From positions 2,492,001 to 2,556,000 of the forward strand of contig NZ_CP033365.1 in the NCBI RefSeq assembly GCF_013170825.1: a stretch of 64,000 nt of DNA. Reading direction: 5' to 3'. The notes below the pieces were generated by a model. The model had not been told where the DNA came from. It saw only the letters and a program-made list of their open reading frames with translations, and made no database searches. Below, piece by piece: positions 8,771-16,389 of the stretch. Within the stretch, counting starts at the first letter, position 1; each line of letters opens with the position of its first letter. The position numbers and the translations under genes were made by a program. The DNA is from Mesorhizobium sp. NZP2298 (GTDB lineage Bacteria > Pseudomonadota > Alphaproteobacteria > Rhizobiales > Rhizobiaceae).

Positions 8771-8974
8771 ATGCGTCAACACATACTGAACAGCTGGCTG
8801 GTGGCAGCCCTTGTCGCCGTGATCTGCCTGCTTGGCGTAACCGCCTATGCCGCAGTCAAAGAGGACCTTCCGCGCACCTCCTGCCTGCGTGCCGGCAAGG
8901 GCGTCAGGGAGCCGGCCGCGACATGTGCGATCTGCAGCCCGGCGCCTTGCGAGAACCTGGCGCCAGGAAGCTAA
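8771..8974 (+). CDS. small secreted cysteine-containing protein of unknown function
   Basis: The 67-aa product has a clear N-terminal export signal: a hydrophobic run WLVAALVAVICLLGV ending in TAYAA. The mature part is short with four cysteines (CL, CAIC, CE), which could form two disulfides or bind a metal. A strong ribosome site, GGAGGGG, stands at 8759-8765, just before the ATG. No family was recognised. It is probably monocistronic. Confidence 0.65.
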   Translation: MRQHILNSWLVAALVAVICLLGVTAYAAVKEDLPRTSCLRAGKGVREPAATCAICSPAPCENLAPGS

Positions 8975-9142
8975 TGGTCATCCTGGGTTTACGATTGTCT
9001 TCATCAAAGCAGCGCCGAGCGTTGGTCGGCCTGAAGCGCCATCGGACAAGGTTGCGAGGCCTCGTTTAGAGAGCCACGAATTCCCGGCCATCAGACAACT
9101 TCACACAACGCGAAACGCCCGACACCTTGCCGTGCAAAGGTT

Positions 9143-9550
9143 TCAGCCGTGCATGCCGTCGAATTTTTCGCGTGCCGCGCGCACACGCTGCGTGTTCCTG
9201 CGCGCCCATTCGCCAAGCGCGCTGACCGGGATCAGCAGTTCGTGGCCGAGTTCCGTCAGCTCGTAGTCGACGCGCGGCGGGATGGTCGGGAACACGGTGC
9301 GGGTGACGAACCCGTCGCGTTCCAGCCCGCGCAAGGTCGTGGTCAGCATCTTTTGCGAGATGCCGCCGACGGCGGCGCGCAGCTCGTTGAAACGCAAAGG
9401 TCCGTCGCCAAGTTTGCCGACCACAAGAACGGTCCATTTGTCGCCGACGCGCTGCAGGATTTCGGAAATCGCGCGGCAGTCTTCGGTGCGGTGCGGGTGC
9501 CTCAGTAACAAAAAGGTGCCTCCTTGCGTCGCGAGTTGACAGTATCTCAT
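9143..9550 (-). CDS. HxlR family transcriptional regulator
   Basis: The 135-aa product is a winged-helix HxlR/YodB-type protein. It has a cysteine just before the first helix (TEDCRAISE), then VGDKWTVLVVGKL, GGISQKMLTTTLRGLERDG (recognition region) and a wing YELTELG. HxlR members often sense quinones, diamide or aldehydes through that N-terminal cysteine and repress a divergent reductase. The start at 9550 has GGAG six bases upstream; longer forms would run through the divergent gene. The 52-bp gap to the FMN reductase holds a GTATC dyad suited to autoregulation. Confidence 0.88.
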   Translation of the reverse strand: MRYCQLATQGGTFLLLRHPHRTEDCRAISEILQRVGDKWTVLVVGKLGDGPLRFNELRAAVGGISQKMLTTTLRGLERDGFVTRTVFPTIPPRVDYELTELGHELLIPVSALGEWARRNTQRVRAAREKFDGMHG

Positions 9551-9558
9551 ATAGCTCC

Positions 9559-9575
9559 GGTATCTAAACGATACC
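9559..9575. promoter_or_regulatory. candidate HxlR operator in the divergent promoter
   Basis: GGTATC (9559-9564) and GATACC (9570-9575) are exact reverse complements around TAAAC. A further AGTATC half-site lies at 9541-9546. The dyad sits between the HxlR gene and the FMN reductase gene, as expected for a repressor controlling both. Confidence 0.5.
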
Positions 9576-9602
9576 AGCATTTTACTGGAATGGAGAGCCC
9601 CC

Positions 9603-10208
9603 ATGTCAAAGCCGAAAATCGCCATCATCGTCGGTTCGACGCGCGCCGCGCGCTTCGCCGATGTGCCCACACAATGGATCGCAAAGATCGCCAAGTCGCA
9701 TGCCGACATCGACGTCGAGATCGTCGATTTGCGTGACTTCCCGCTGCCCTTCTTCGACGAAGTCGCCTCTTCCGCCTGGGTGCCGTCGACCAACGAGGTG
9801 GCGCAGCGCTGGCAGAAGAAGGTCGCCGAATATGACGGCTTCATCTTCACCGCCGCCGAATACAATCACGGCCCGACGGCCGTGCTGAAGAACGCCATCG
9901 ACTATGCCGCCAACGAGTGGAACAAGAAGCCGGCCGGCTTCGTCGGTTACGGCAGCGTTGGTGGCGCCCGCGCCGTCGAGCAGCTCCGTCTCCATGCCGT
10001 CGAGTTGCAGATGGCGCCGGTCAAGTCGGCTGTCCATATCGCCTGGGGCGATTTCCTCGCCGTGCGCCAGGGCGAGAAGAAACTCGAAGACCTCGAACAC
10101 TTGAACCAGGCCGCCACGGCGCTGGTCAACGACGTCGCCTGGTGGGCCAAGGCTCTGAAGAAGGCGCGCGACGCCGACGTGGTCGACGAAGAAATCAAGG
10201 CGGCCTGA
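9603..10208 (+). CDS. NAD(P)H-dependent FMN reductase (flavodoxin-fold quinone/azo reductase)
   Basis: The 201-aa product has a flavodoxin-like fold: IIVGSTRAARFAD near residue 8 binds the FMN phosphate and the EYNHGPTAVLKNAIDY segment near residue 85 is the family signature. These enzymes reduce FMN, quinones or azo compounds with NAD(P)H and often serve in quinone or thiol-stress defence. GGAGAG precedes the ATG. It is divergent from an HxlR regulator with a shared operator, as in the YodB-AzoR arrangement. A 76-bp piece of its 3' part recurs, decayed, at 11872-11947. Confidence 0.88.
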   Translation: MSKPKIAIIVGSTRAARFADVPTQWIAKIAKSHADIDVEIVDLRDFPLPFFDEVASSAWVPSTNEVAQRWQKKVAEYDGFIFTAAEYNHGPTAVLKNAIDYAANEWNKKPAGFVGYGSVGGARAVEQLRLHAVELQMAPVKSAVHIAWGDFLAVRQGEKKLEDLEHLNQAATALVNDVAWWAKALKKARDADVVDEEIKAA

Positions 10209-10240
10209 TCGCCGGTCGAATTATCCTCCCAAGGGATATG

Positions 10241-10264
10241 GGGCGGCGCTTGCGCCGCCCTTTT
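10241..10264 (+). terminator. intrinsic terminator of the FMN reductase gene
   Basis: GGGCGGCGC, a TT loop and GCGCCGCCC are followed by TTTT. The same hairpin with its flank recurs at 11952-11975. Confidence 0.9.
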
Positions 10265-10710
10265 CAATTGTGTGAAACCGCTTGTGGCCGGTGGCCCGGT
10301 AGCCGCTACCAATCCGGGTTGCCTTGCACGACACCAGCCCGAACGCCTATGCGCAAGGCCAGGGACGGGCGGTGAGAGGCTTTAGTGCCCTCAGCTAGAA
10401 CAGGACACCGTCAAGCGAACACTTAGTGCCGGAAGCGGGTCCCGAACTGCAACGGAACGGAAATCGGCCGCAAGGTCAACATATCCCGTCCAAGTTGTGG
10501 ACACATCCTTTTTCCGGGCGCACTCTCCAAGCACGAAACCCAAGCCAGAGTTTCGTCCAATGCTTTACATGCTTGAGACGCGTCGCTGACCGCATGACCC
10601 ATCCGGATTACTTCCGGGTGGCAGTCGTTCCTTTGTGCGCCTGTCCGAGATCAGGCTATGGCCCGAATAGCACGCTGCAGCCCGTTCCGGACCAACTGGG
10701 AGGAAACAGC
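10265..10710. other. 446-bp leader region of the sulfite-oxidase-like gene
   Basis: No supported gene lies here. An open frame continues upstream of the sulfite oxidase start, but its sequence has no export signal or homology and no ribosome site. A short hairpin, CCATCCGG with CCGGGTGG at about 10601-10622, could be an operator. I could not define a promoter. Confidence 0.4.
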
Positions 10711-11865
10711 ATGCCTCATCTTCAACGCAGAGAACTTATCCAGGGAAGTGTGGCCGTTGCCGCAATTGCCGCTCTCCATACCTCGCGTGTTTACGCTTTT
10801 CCTGCACGGCCCGGCGAGAAGATCGTCGAATGGCTCGACAAACTACCGCCGAACCCTGTTCCGGAGGTCATCAAGAACCAGCTCGTCTGGGAGAGACTCG
10901 ATTCCTGGGTAACGCCCAACGACAAATTCTTTTCAATCGCGCACTTCAACCGACCGGTCATCGACGAGAGCACGTGGAAGCTCGAAATCGATGGCATGGT
11001 CAAAAAGCCGATGGCCCTGACGCTTGCCGACATCAAGGCCCGTCCGCGCCAGGAAGTCACGTTCACGATTGAATGTTCGGGCAATACCGGCCTTCCGTTT
11101 TTCAACGGCGGCATCGGCAACGCGCGCTGGGCGGGCACACCGCTCGCACCGATCCTGAAGGAAGCCGGGGTCCTCGACAGCGGCATCGAGGTCGTCTTCT
11201 GGGGTGCCGACGAAGGCGAGATCAAACGAGCCGACGAGGTCAAGTTCAAGCAAAATTTCGCGCGCAGCATGTCGGTCGCCGAAGCCATGGATCCAAAAAA
11301 CATCCTTTGCTACGAGATGAACGGCGCTCCCTTGCCGCCCGACAACGGTTTCCCGCTGCGGCTGGTGGCGCCGGGCTGGTACGGGGTCGCCAACGCGAAA
11401 TGGCTCAAGCGCATTGACGTGCGCGACCAGCGCTTCGAGAACCGGTTCATGGGACGCGACTACGTCACGCTTCGCGAGGAAGACCATAAAGGCGAGACCG
11501 TGTGGGTGGAAACCTCCGTCGGCCGGGCGCGCCTCAAATCGGCGCCGGCCCGGGTCACTCAGGTCGGTAGCAACTACCGCATCGTCGGAGCCGCCTGGGG
11601 CGCGCCGGTCGACCGGGTCGAGGTGAAGATCGACGATGGGCCGTGGATGCCGGCGACCATCGACCATACGGAGGAGGCGGAGTTTGCCTGGAAGATGTGG
11701 TCTCTCGACTGGCCCAAGCCTCCCGCCGGGGAGCACACCGTCACCTCGCGCGCGATCGATACGAGCGGCAATATCCAGCCGGCGATGAGTGATCCGTGGA
11801 TCGCCAAAAAACACACCTATTGGGAGAGTAACGGACAGGTGACACGCCGCATTCAGATCGGTTGA
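10711..11865 (+). CDS. sulfite oxidase family molybdopterin enzyme, exported
   Basis: The 384-aa product has a twin-arginine-like leader (QRRELIQG, then a hydrophobic run to SRVYAF), implying folded export to the periplasm. The molybdopterin domain carries the molybdenum-ligand cysteine in TIECSGNTG (about residue 127) and APGWYGVANAKWLKRI. The C-terminal dimerisation domain begins near residue 270 (AWGAPVDRVEVKIDDG). The family oxidises sulfite or reduces related substrates. No cytochrome partner like SorB is adjacent. GGGAGGAAACAGC precedes the ATG. The gene lies between the FMN reductase and a fragment duplicated from it, which suggests insertion. Confidence 0.88.
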   Translation: MPHLQRRELIQGSVAVAAIAALHTSRVYAFPARPGEKIVEWLDKLPPNPVPEVIKNQLVWERLDSWVTPNDKFFSIAHFNRPVIDESTWKLEIDGMVKKPMALTLADIKARPRQEVTFTIECSGNTGLPFFNGGIGNARWAGTPLAPILKEAGVLDSGIEVVFWGADEGEIKRADEVKFKQNFARSMSVAEAMDPKNILCYEMNGAPLPPDNGFPLRLVAPGWYGVANAKWLKRIDVRDQRFENRFMGRDYVTLREEDHKGETVWVETSVGRARLKSAPARVTQVGSNYRIVGAAWGAPVDRVEVKIDDGPWMPATIDHTEEAEFAWKMWSLDWPKPPAGEHTVTSRAIDTSGNIQPAMSDPWIAKKHTYWESNGQVTRRIQIG

Positions 11866-11869
11866 CGGT

Positions 11870-11949
11870 AACGCCGGTCAAGTCGGCTCTCCATATCGCC
11901 TAGGACGACTTCCTCGCCGTGCGCCAGGGCCAGAAGAAGCTCGAAGATA
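11870..11949 (+). pseudogene. decayed fragment of the FMN reductase gene
   Basis: Bases 11872-11947 match 10015-10090 inside the FMN reductase gene with six mismatches in 76. One change turns the Trp codon TGG into TAG. A 146-bp deletion then joins the fragment directly to a copy of that gene's terminator. It has no start and cannot be functional. Confidence 0.85.
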
Positions 11950-11951
11950 GG

Positions 11952-11975
11952 GGGCGGCGCTTGCGCCGCCCTTTT
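11952..11975. terminator. second copy of the FMN reductase terminator, now after the sulfite oxidase gene
   Basis: The hairpin GGGCGGCGC TT GCGCCGCCC TTTT and the following CAATT are identical to 10241-10269. It now stands between the convergent sulfite oxidase and MBL genes. Confidence 0.85.
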
Positions 11976-11987
11976 CAATTACAGCGG

Positions 11988-12797
11988 CTATAGCGGTTCA
12001 AATCGGAAGGCGCCGCCAGACCGCACGACACGGCCAATGCCGGGCGAGTCCAGATGCGCGCCGGCAACGAAGCAAAGATCGTCCGCCGCAAGAGCCAGCA
12101 GCCGCAACCGGCTCTCGCGCGCTTGGTCCTGATCCCCATCGAACTCCCACGTCACCTCAGGCCGATCGAACTGAAGCGACGGGACGTGGACGGTGTCGCC
12201 CCAGATCAAAATGCGCTCGCCGCCGCTCGAAACGCGAAAGCAGCTGTGACCGACCTCATGGCCATGAGCGCCGATAATGTCGACATGGGTCCCGATACTG
12301 TCTCCGGCTTCGAATGGTCGCGCCATGCCGTGAAATCGCTTGAGCCGCGCTACGGCGCGGAAGAGGCCGAGTTCCTGCCTGGGAACCAGCAGGCGCGCCA
12401 GGCGCGGGAAAGCGTCCCGACCGTCGGCAAGCACAAGGCCATGGATGTGGTCGAGATGCGTATGGGTGAAGCAGACAGTGTGGACTTTTTCGACATCGAT
12501 GCCGGCTTCGTCCAGCGCCTCGGGAAGCCGGCCCATGGTCGGGTGCCAGGCATTCGAGGCGCCGGTATCGATCAGCGTAATCTCATTCCCATCGTCGATC
12601 GCGAAGGCATTGACCGAAAGCCTGAGTTGACCGCCAATCAACGCGACCTGTGGCGGCAAATCATCGCCAAATGGCTTGTCGCCGTTTTGCCGAAGCCGTC
12701 CGACCGGCATGTCGACATAGCCATCGCGCAAGGCGGTGATGCGCAGGTCGCCAAGAGTATAGGTCCAATGAAATTCGCCCGAAGCTATGCGGTGCAT
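11988..12797 (-). CDS. MBL-fold metallo-hydrolase
   Basis: The 269-aa product has the metallo-beta-lactamase metal motif THTHLDHIHG at about residue 112, preceded by the LIDTGASN strand. Later come HEVGHSCF, IWGDTVH and AGAHLDSPG, which supply the remaining His/Asp ligands. The family covers lactonases, glyoxalase II-like and arylsulfatase-like hydrolases; the substrate is unknown. The ATG at 12797 gives the usual length; the frame stays open up to 13013 but has no ribosome site there. It is divergent from an HxlR gene that heads an efflux operon, so it may belong to the same regulon. Confidence 0.85.
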   Translation of the reverse strand: MHRIASGEFHWTYTLGDLRITALRDGYVDMPVGRLRQNGDKPFGDDLPPQVALIGGQLRLSVNAFAIDDGNEITLIDTGASNAWHPTMGRLPEALDEAGIDVEKVHTVCFTHTHLDHIHGLVLADGRDAFPRLARLLVPRQELGLFRAVARLKRFHGMARPFEAGDSIGTHVDIIGAHGHEVGHSCFRVSSGGERILIWGDTVHVPSLQFDRPEVTWEFDGDQDQARESRLRLLALAADDLCFVAGAHLDSPGIGRVVRSGGAFRFEPL

Positions 12798-13122
12798 TCG
12801 CCGTTCCGTTCTGTAGATATCGACAGTCTGCAATGAGTAGCCAGTGTCCGCAACCCGCCCGGTGAATTCGATCCAAGCCAATTGTGCGTGCTGCGCCTGC
12901 CGTGGCCGGATGATGCAGTCGGCGAGGCGGTGCTTCTCGTCCAGCTCATTCGCGGGCGACCAGCGGCGTACCGTTAGGCCCTGTCTCACCCTGTGGGCTG
13001 GATGGATCTCCATCCACGATCTCCAACGACGAAAGCCACCTCGTTCCGATCACGCCTTAGTGACTTGCATAATGAAACTAACTTGGCTAGGAGTCACTTT
13101 CATCTTGAAAGAGACTCCGGCC
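12798..13122. other. 325-bp divergent intergenic region between the MBL and HxlR genes
   Basis: No supported gene was found. The part next to the HxlR gene is AT-richer and holds AGTGACT (13059-13065) and AGTCACT (13092-13098), exact reverse complements 26 bp apart, flanking TTGCATAATGAAACT. This is a plausible operator and promoter zone for the HxlR-HlyD-MFS operon. Confidence 0.4.
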
Positions 13123-13677
13123 ATGGTTGCAAAAACAAGCTTCGAAACACGCCCGTGCCCCATCGCGCGCAGCCTCGACGATGTCGGCGAGTGGTGGAGT
13201 ATCCTGTTGCTCAGGGACGCGTTCCAGGGGCTGACGCGCTTCGATCAGTTTCAAAAGAGCCTGGAGATCGCGCCCAACATTTTGACGCGCCGTCTGAACA
13301 GCCTGGTCGAGCGTGGGCTGTTCGAAAAGCGCGCCTACTGCGAGCGGCCGCTTCGCCATGAATATCTGCTGACGGCAAAAGCGCGCGATTTCCGTCCGGT
13401 GCTGCTCTCCCTGCTCGCCTGGGGCAACAAGCATCTCGCGCCCGAGGGCCCGAGCCTGGTGGTGGTGGACAAGGCCGACGGGCGCTGGGCCGAGCCCGTG
13501 CTGGTCGACCGCGAGAGCGGCAGGCAACTCGACAGCGAGGGCTTCACCATGGCGACGGCGCCCAAGGCCACCGATCGCATGCGGCGGCGCTATCGCTTCA
13601 GCAGCGAGGGTTCCGGCCTGCCGCTGATCGACAACACTTTGGTTGATCAAAGCCGCGAAGAGGCGCTGGGCAAATGA
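13123..13677 (+). CDS. HxlR family transcriptional regulator of the downstream efflux operon
   Basis: The 184-aa product has an HxlR winged helix with the N-terminal cysteine (RPCPIARSLD), then VGEWWSILLLRDAF, LEIAPNILTRRLNSLVERG and EYLLTAKARDF. A C-terminal extension of about 70 residues of unknown function follows, longer than in typical HxlR proteins. The stop overlaps the start of the HlyD gene by 4 bp (ATGA), so regulator and pump are cotranscribed. By family precedent it should repress the operon until an aromatic or oxidising ligand appears. Confidence 0.87.
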   Translation: MVAKTSFETRPCPIARSLDDVGEWWSILLLRDAFQGLTRFDQFQKSLEIAPNILTRRLNSLVERGLFEKRAYCERPLRHEYLLTAKARDFRPVLLSLLAWGNKHLAPEGPSLVVVDKADGRWAEPVLVDRESGRQLDSEGFTMATAPKATDRMRRRYRFSSEGSGLPLIDNTLVDQSREEALGK

Positions 13678-14777
13678 ACAAGGTTCTCTCCGCTGCCGAG
13701 TTGCAGCCAGCGCAGCCGTCGGTCGTCCAGATTCCCGCGCCTGCAAAGAACCGGCGCAAGCCGTTCGTCATGCTGGGCGCCGCGATCGTGATCGGCGTCG
13801 CCGGCTGGTATGGCTTTCAGTGGTGGCAGGCCGGCCGTTTCCTCATGTCGACCGACGATGCCTATGTCGGCGGTAACGTCACGCCGCTGGCGCCACGGGT
13901 CGCCGGGCATATCGATCAGATCCTCGTCGAGGACAACCAGCATGTCGCCGCCGGCCAGCTCATCATCCGCATCGACGACCGGCCCTTCAAGGCAGCGGTG
14001 GAGCGTGCGCAGGCATCCGTCCAGCAGCAGCAGTCCGCGCTCGACAATCTCCGTGCCCAGGTCTCGCTGCAGAATTCGCTGATCGAACAAGCGCAGGCTG
14101 ATCTCGAAGCCAAGAGTGCCGCCGCTACGTTCACCGCGCAGGACGCTCAACGCTATGCGGTGCTGGCCAGCACCAAGGCCGGCTCACAGCAGGACGCCCA
14201 GAGAAGTCTCGCCGCCGACGGCCAGGCCAAGGCTTCCGTCGCCGCCTCGCGCGCCGGGCTTGCAGCCGCCAAACAGCAGCTCGATGTGCTCAACACGCAG
14301 ATTGCGGAGGCGACCGCTGCCGTGGCGGCCGCCAAGGCCGATCTCGATACGGCTGAACTCGATCTCGGCTTCACGCAGATCCGCTCGCCCATCGACGGCC
14401 TCGTCGGCAACCGGCTGGCGCAGGTCGGCACCTATGTCTCGCCGGGCAGCTATCTCCTGACGATTGTCCCGGAGAAGGGTCTGTGGGTCGATGCCAATTT
14501 CAAGGAAGACCAGTTGCGCAGCATGGCCGACGGCCAGGCGGCGACGGTCTATACCGACATTGCCCCCGACGCGCCGCTCAAGGGGCATGTCACCAGCCTG
14601 GGACCGGCGACCGGAGCGATCTTCAGCGTCATCCCGGCGCAGAACGCGACGGGCAATTTCACCAAGATCGTCCAGCGCGTTCCCGTCCGGATCACCATCG
14701 ACCCGGATCAGGCGCACAAGGTCGCGCTGCGGCCGGGCCTATCCACCGTCGTGACGGTCGATACCGGCTCGCACTGA
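13674..14777 (+). CDS. HlyD family efflux periplasmic adaptor (EmrA-like)
   Basis: The 367-aa product has one N-terminal membrane span (about residues 30-50, FVMLGAAIVIGVAGWYGF). STDDAYVGGNVTPLAPRVAGHI is the start of the barrel-sandwich domain; a long Ala/Gln-rich coiled coil (about 100-210) and the IRSPIDGLVGNR second biotinyl-lipoyl half follow. It acts as the adaptor linking the inner-membrane MFS pump to an outer-membrane channel. The start overlaps the HxlR stop and the MFS gene follows after 7 bp. Confidence 0.92.
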   Translation: MNKVLSAAELQPAQPSVVQIPAPAKNRRKPFVMLGAAIVIGVAGWYGFQWWQAGRFLMSTDDAYVGGNVTPLAPRVAGHIDQILVEDNQHVAAGQLIIRIDDRPFKAAVERAQASVQQQQSALDNLRAQVSLQNSLIEQAQADLEAKSAAATFTAQDAQRYAVLASTKAGSQQDAQRSLAADGQAKASVAASRAGLAAAKQQLDVLNTQIAEATAAVAAAKADLDTAELDLGFTQIRSPIDGLVGNRLAQVGTYVSPGSYLLTIVPEKGLWVDANFKEDQLRSMADGQAATVYTDIAPDAPLKGHVTSLGPATGAIFSVIPAQNATGNFTKIVQRVPVRITIDPDQAHKVALRPGLSTVVTVDTGSH

Positions 14778-14784
14778 GGACGCC

Positions 14785-16347
14785 ATGCCCGAGCGCGCCG
14801 AACCACAATCCTTCATCGCCAGCATCCTGCCGTTCATGGTGATGTGCGTGGGGATGTTCATCGCGCTGCTCGACATCCAGATCGTCGCGTCCTCGCTGCA
14901 GGACATCGGCGGCGGCCTGTCGGCGGCGCAGGACCAGATCGGCTGGGTGCAGACCTCCTATCTGGTGGCGGAGATCATCGTCATTCCGCTGTCGGGCTGG
15001 CTCACCCGGGTGTTCTCGACACGCTGGCTGTTCACCATCTCGGCGGCCGGCTTCACGTTGGCCAGCATGCTGTGCGGCTTCGCCTGGAGCATCGAAAGCA
15101 TGATCGTGTTCCGCGCGCTGCAAGGGCTGCTCGGCGCGTCGATGATCCCGACGGTCTTCACCTCGTCGTTCCACTATTTCCAGGGTCCGAGGCGGGTCTA
15201 CGCGGCCGCGGTGGTCGGCAGCATCGCTTCGATCGCGCCGACGCTCGGGCCCGTCATCGGCGGCTGGATCACCGACACGCTGAGCTGGCACTGGCTGTTC
15301 TATGTCAATGTCATTCCGGGCACCATCATCACCGTGCTCGTCGCGTTGCTGGTCAAGATCGACAAGGCCGATCCGTCGCTGCTGAAGGGCGCCGACTATA
15401 TCGGCATGGTGCTGATGGCCGTCAGTCTCGGCACGGCGGAGTACGTTCTGGAGGAGGGTACGCGCTGGAACTGGTTCGACGATGCAACGATCCGCAACGG
15501 CGCCATCGTTGCCAGCGTTACCATGGTTCTGTTCATCATCCGCAGCCTGACCTATGCGCAGCCGGTGGTCGATTTCCGCGCCTTCGGCAACCGCAATTTC
15601 GCCATTGGTTGCTTCCTGTCCTTCGTCACCGGCATCGGCATCTTCGCCACGATTTATCTGACGCCGCTGTTCCTCGGTTATGTCCGCGGCTACGACGCAT
15701 TCCAGACCGGGGTGGCGGTGTTTTCCACCGGCGTCGCTTCGATGATCGGCGTTCCCGTCTACATCTTTCTCGCCAAGCGCTTCGACACACGCTGGCTGAT
15801 GATGTTCGGCCTGGCCTCCTTCGGCGCGTCGATGTGGAGTTTCAGCGCCATCACCAGCCAGTGGGGTGCGGCCGAACTGCTGATCCCGCAACTGTTCCGC
15901 GGCTTCCCGCAGGTCTTCGCGGTGGCGCCGAGCGTCAATCTCGGCCTGGGCAGCCTGCCGCCCGAACGGCTGAAATATGCCAGCGGCCTGTTCAACACGA
16001 TGCGCAATCTCGGCGGTGCCGTCGGTATCGCCATTTGCGGCGCGATCCTGAACGACCGCACCAACTTCCATTTCCTGACGATCGCCTCGCATCTGACGCC
16101 ACAGAACGAGGCCGCGATGCGGCTCGTCGACAATGTCGCGCTGCGCTACAGCCAATTGCCCGGCGCGGTCGCCGATGGTCACACCGCTTCGCTGAAGCAA
16201 CTCTGGGCGCTGGCCTACCGCGAGGCATCGACCATGGCTTACGCGGATGCGTTCCTGGTGATCATGGTCGCCTTCGTCATCGCGACCGCGCTGGTACCGT
16301 TCCTGCGCAATGTCGCGCCGAAGGCGCCGCCGCCGGACGCCCATTGA
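14785..16347 (+). CDS. DHA2 family MFS multidrug efflux permease (EmrB/QacA-like)
   Basis: The 520-aa product has the 14-helix pattern of DHA2 transporters. Recognisable are the first-helix motif FIALLDIQIVASSLQDIG, the GWVQTSYLVAEIIVIPLSGWL segment, RALQGLLGASMIPT, and the antiporter motif region GPVIGGWITDTLSWHWLF. It exports toxic compounds by proton exchange, here together with the preceding HlyD adaptor. It is the last gene of the HxlR-HlyD-MFS operon. Substrate is unknown. No terminator is evident in the 42 bp before the convergent sigma-factor gene. Confidence 0.93.
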   Translation: MPERAEPQSFIASILPFMVMCVGMFIALLDIQIVASSLQDIGGGLSAAQDQIGWVQTSYLVAEIIVIPLSGWLTRVFSTRWLFTISAAGFTLASMLCGFAWSIESMIVFRALQGLLGASMIPTVFTSSFHYFQGPRRVYAAAVVGSIASIAPTLGPVIGGWITDTLSWHWLFYVNVIPGTIITVLVALLVKIDKADPSLLKGADYIGMVLMAVSLGTAEYVLEEGTRWNWFDDATIRNGAIVASVTMVLFIIRSLTYAQPVVDFRAFGNRNFAIGCFLSFVTGIGIFATIYLTPLFLGYVRGYDAFQTGVAVFSTGVASMIGVPVYIFLAKRFDTRWLMMFGLASFGASMWSFSAITSQWGAAELLIPQLFRGFPQVFAVAPSVNLGLGSLPPERLKYASGLFNTMRNLGGAVGIAICGAILNDRTNFHFLTIASHLTPQNEAAMRLVDNVALRYSQLPGAVADGHTASLKQLWALAYREASTMAYADAFLVIMVAFVIATALVPFLRNVAPKAPPPDAH

Positions 16348-16389
16348 GGTCAAACTCACCAGCGCACCGGCCGAGTGCAGGCACTTGGG

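Noticed and set aside
14692..16359. A 555-codon minus-strand frame opposite the MFS permease.
   Set aside because: It mirrors a clear transporter gene and has the low-complexity RDHHDED composition of antisense frames in GC-rich DNA.
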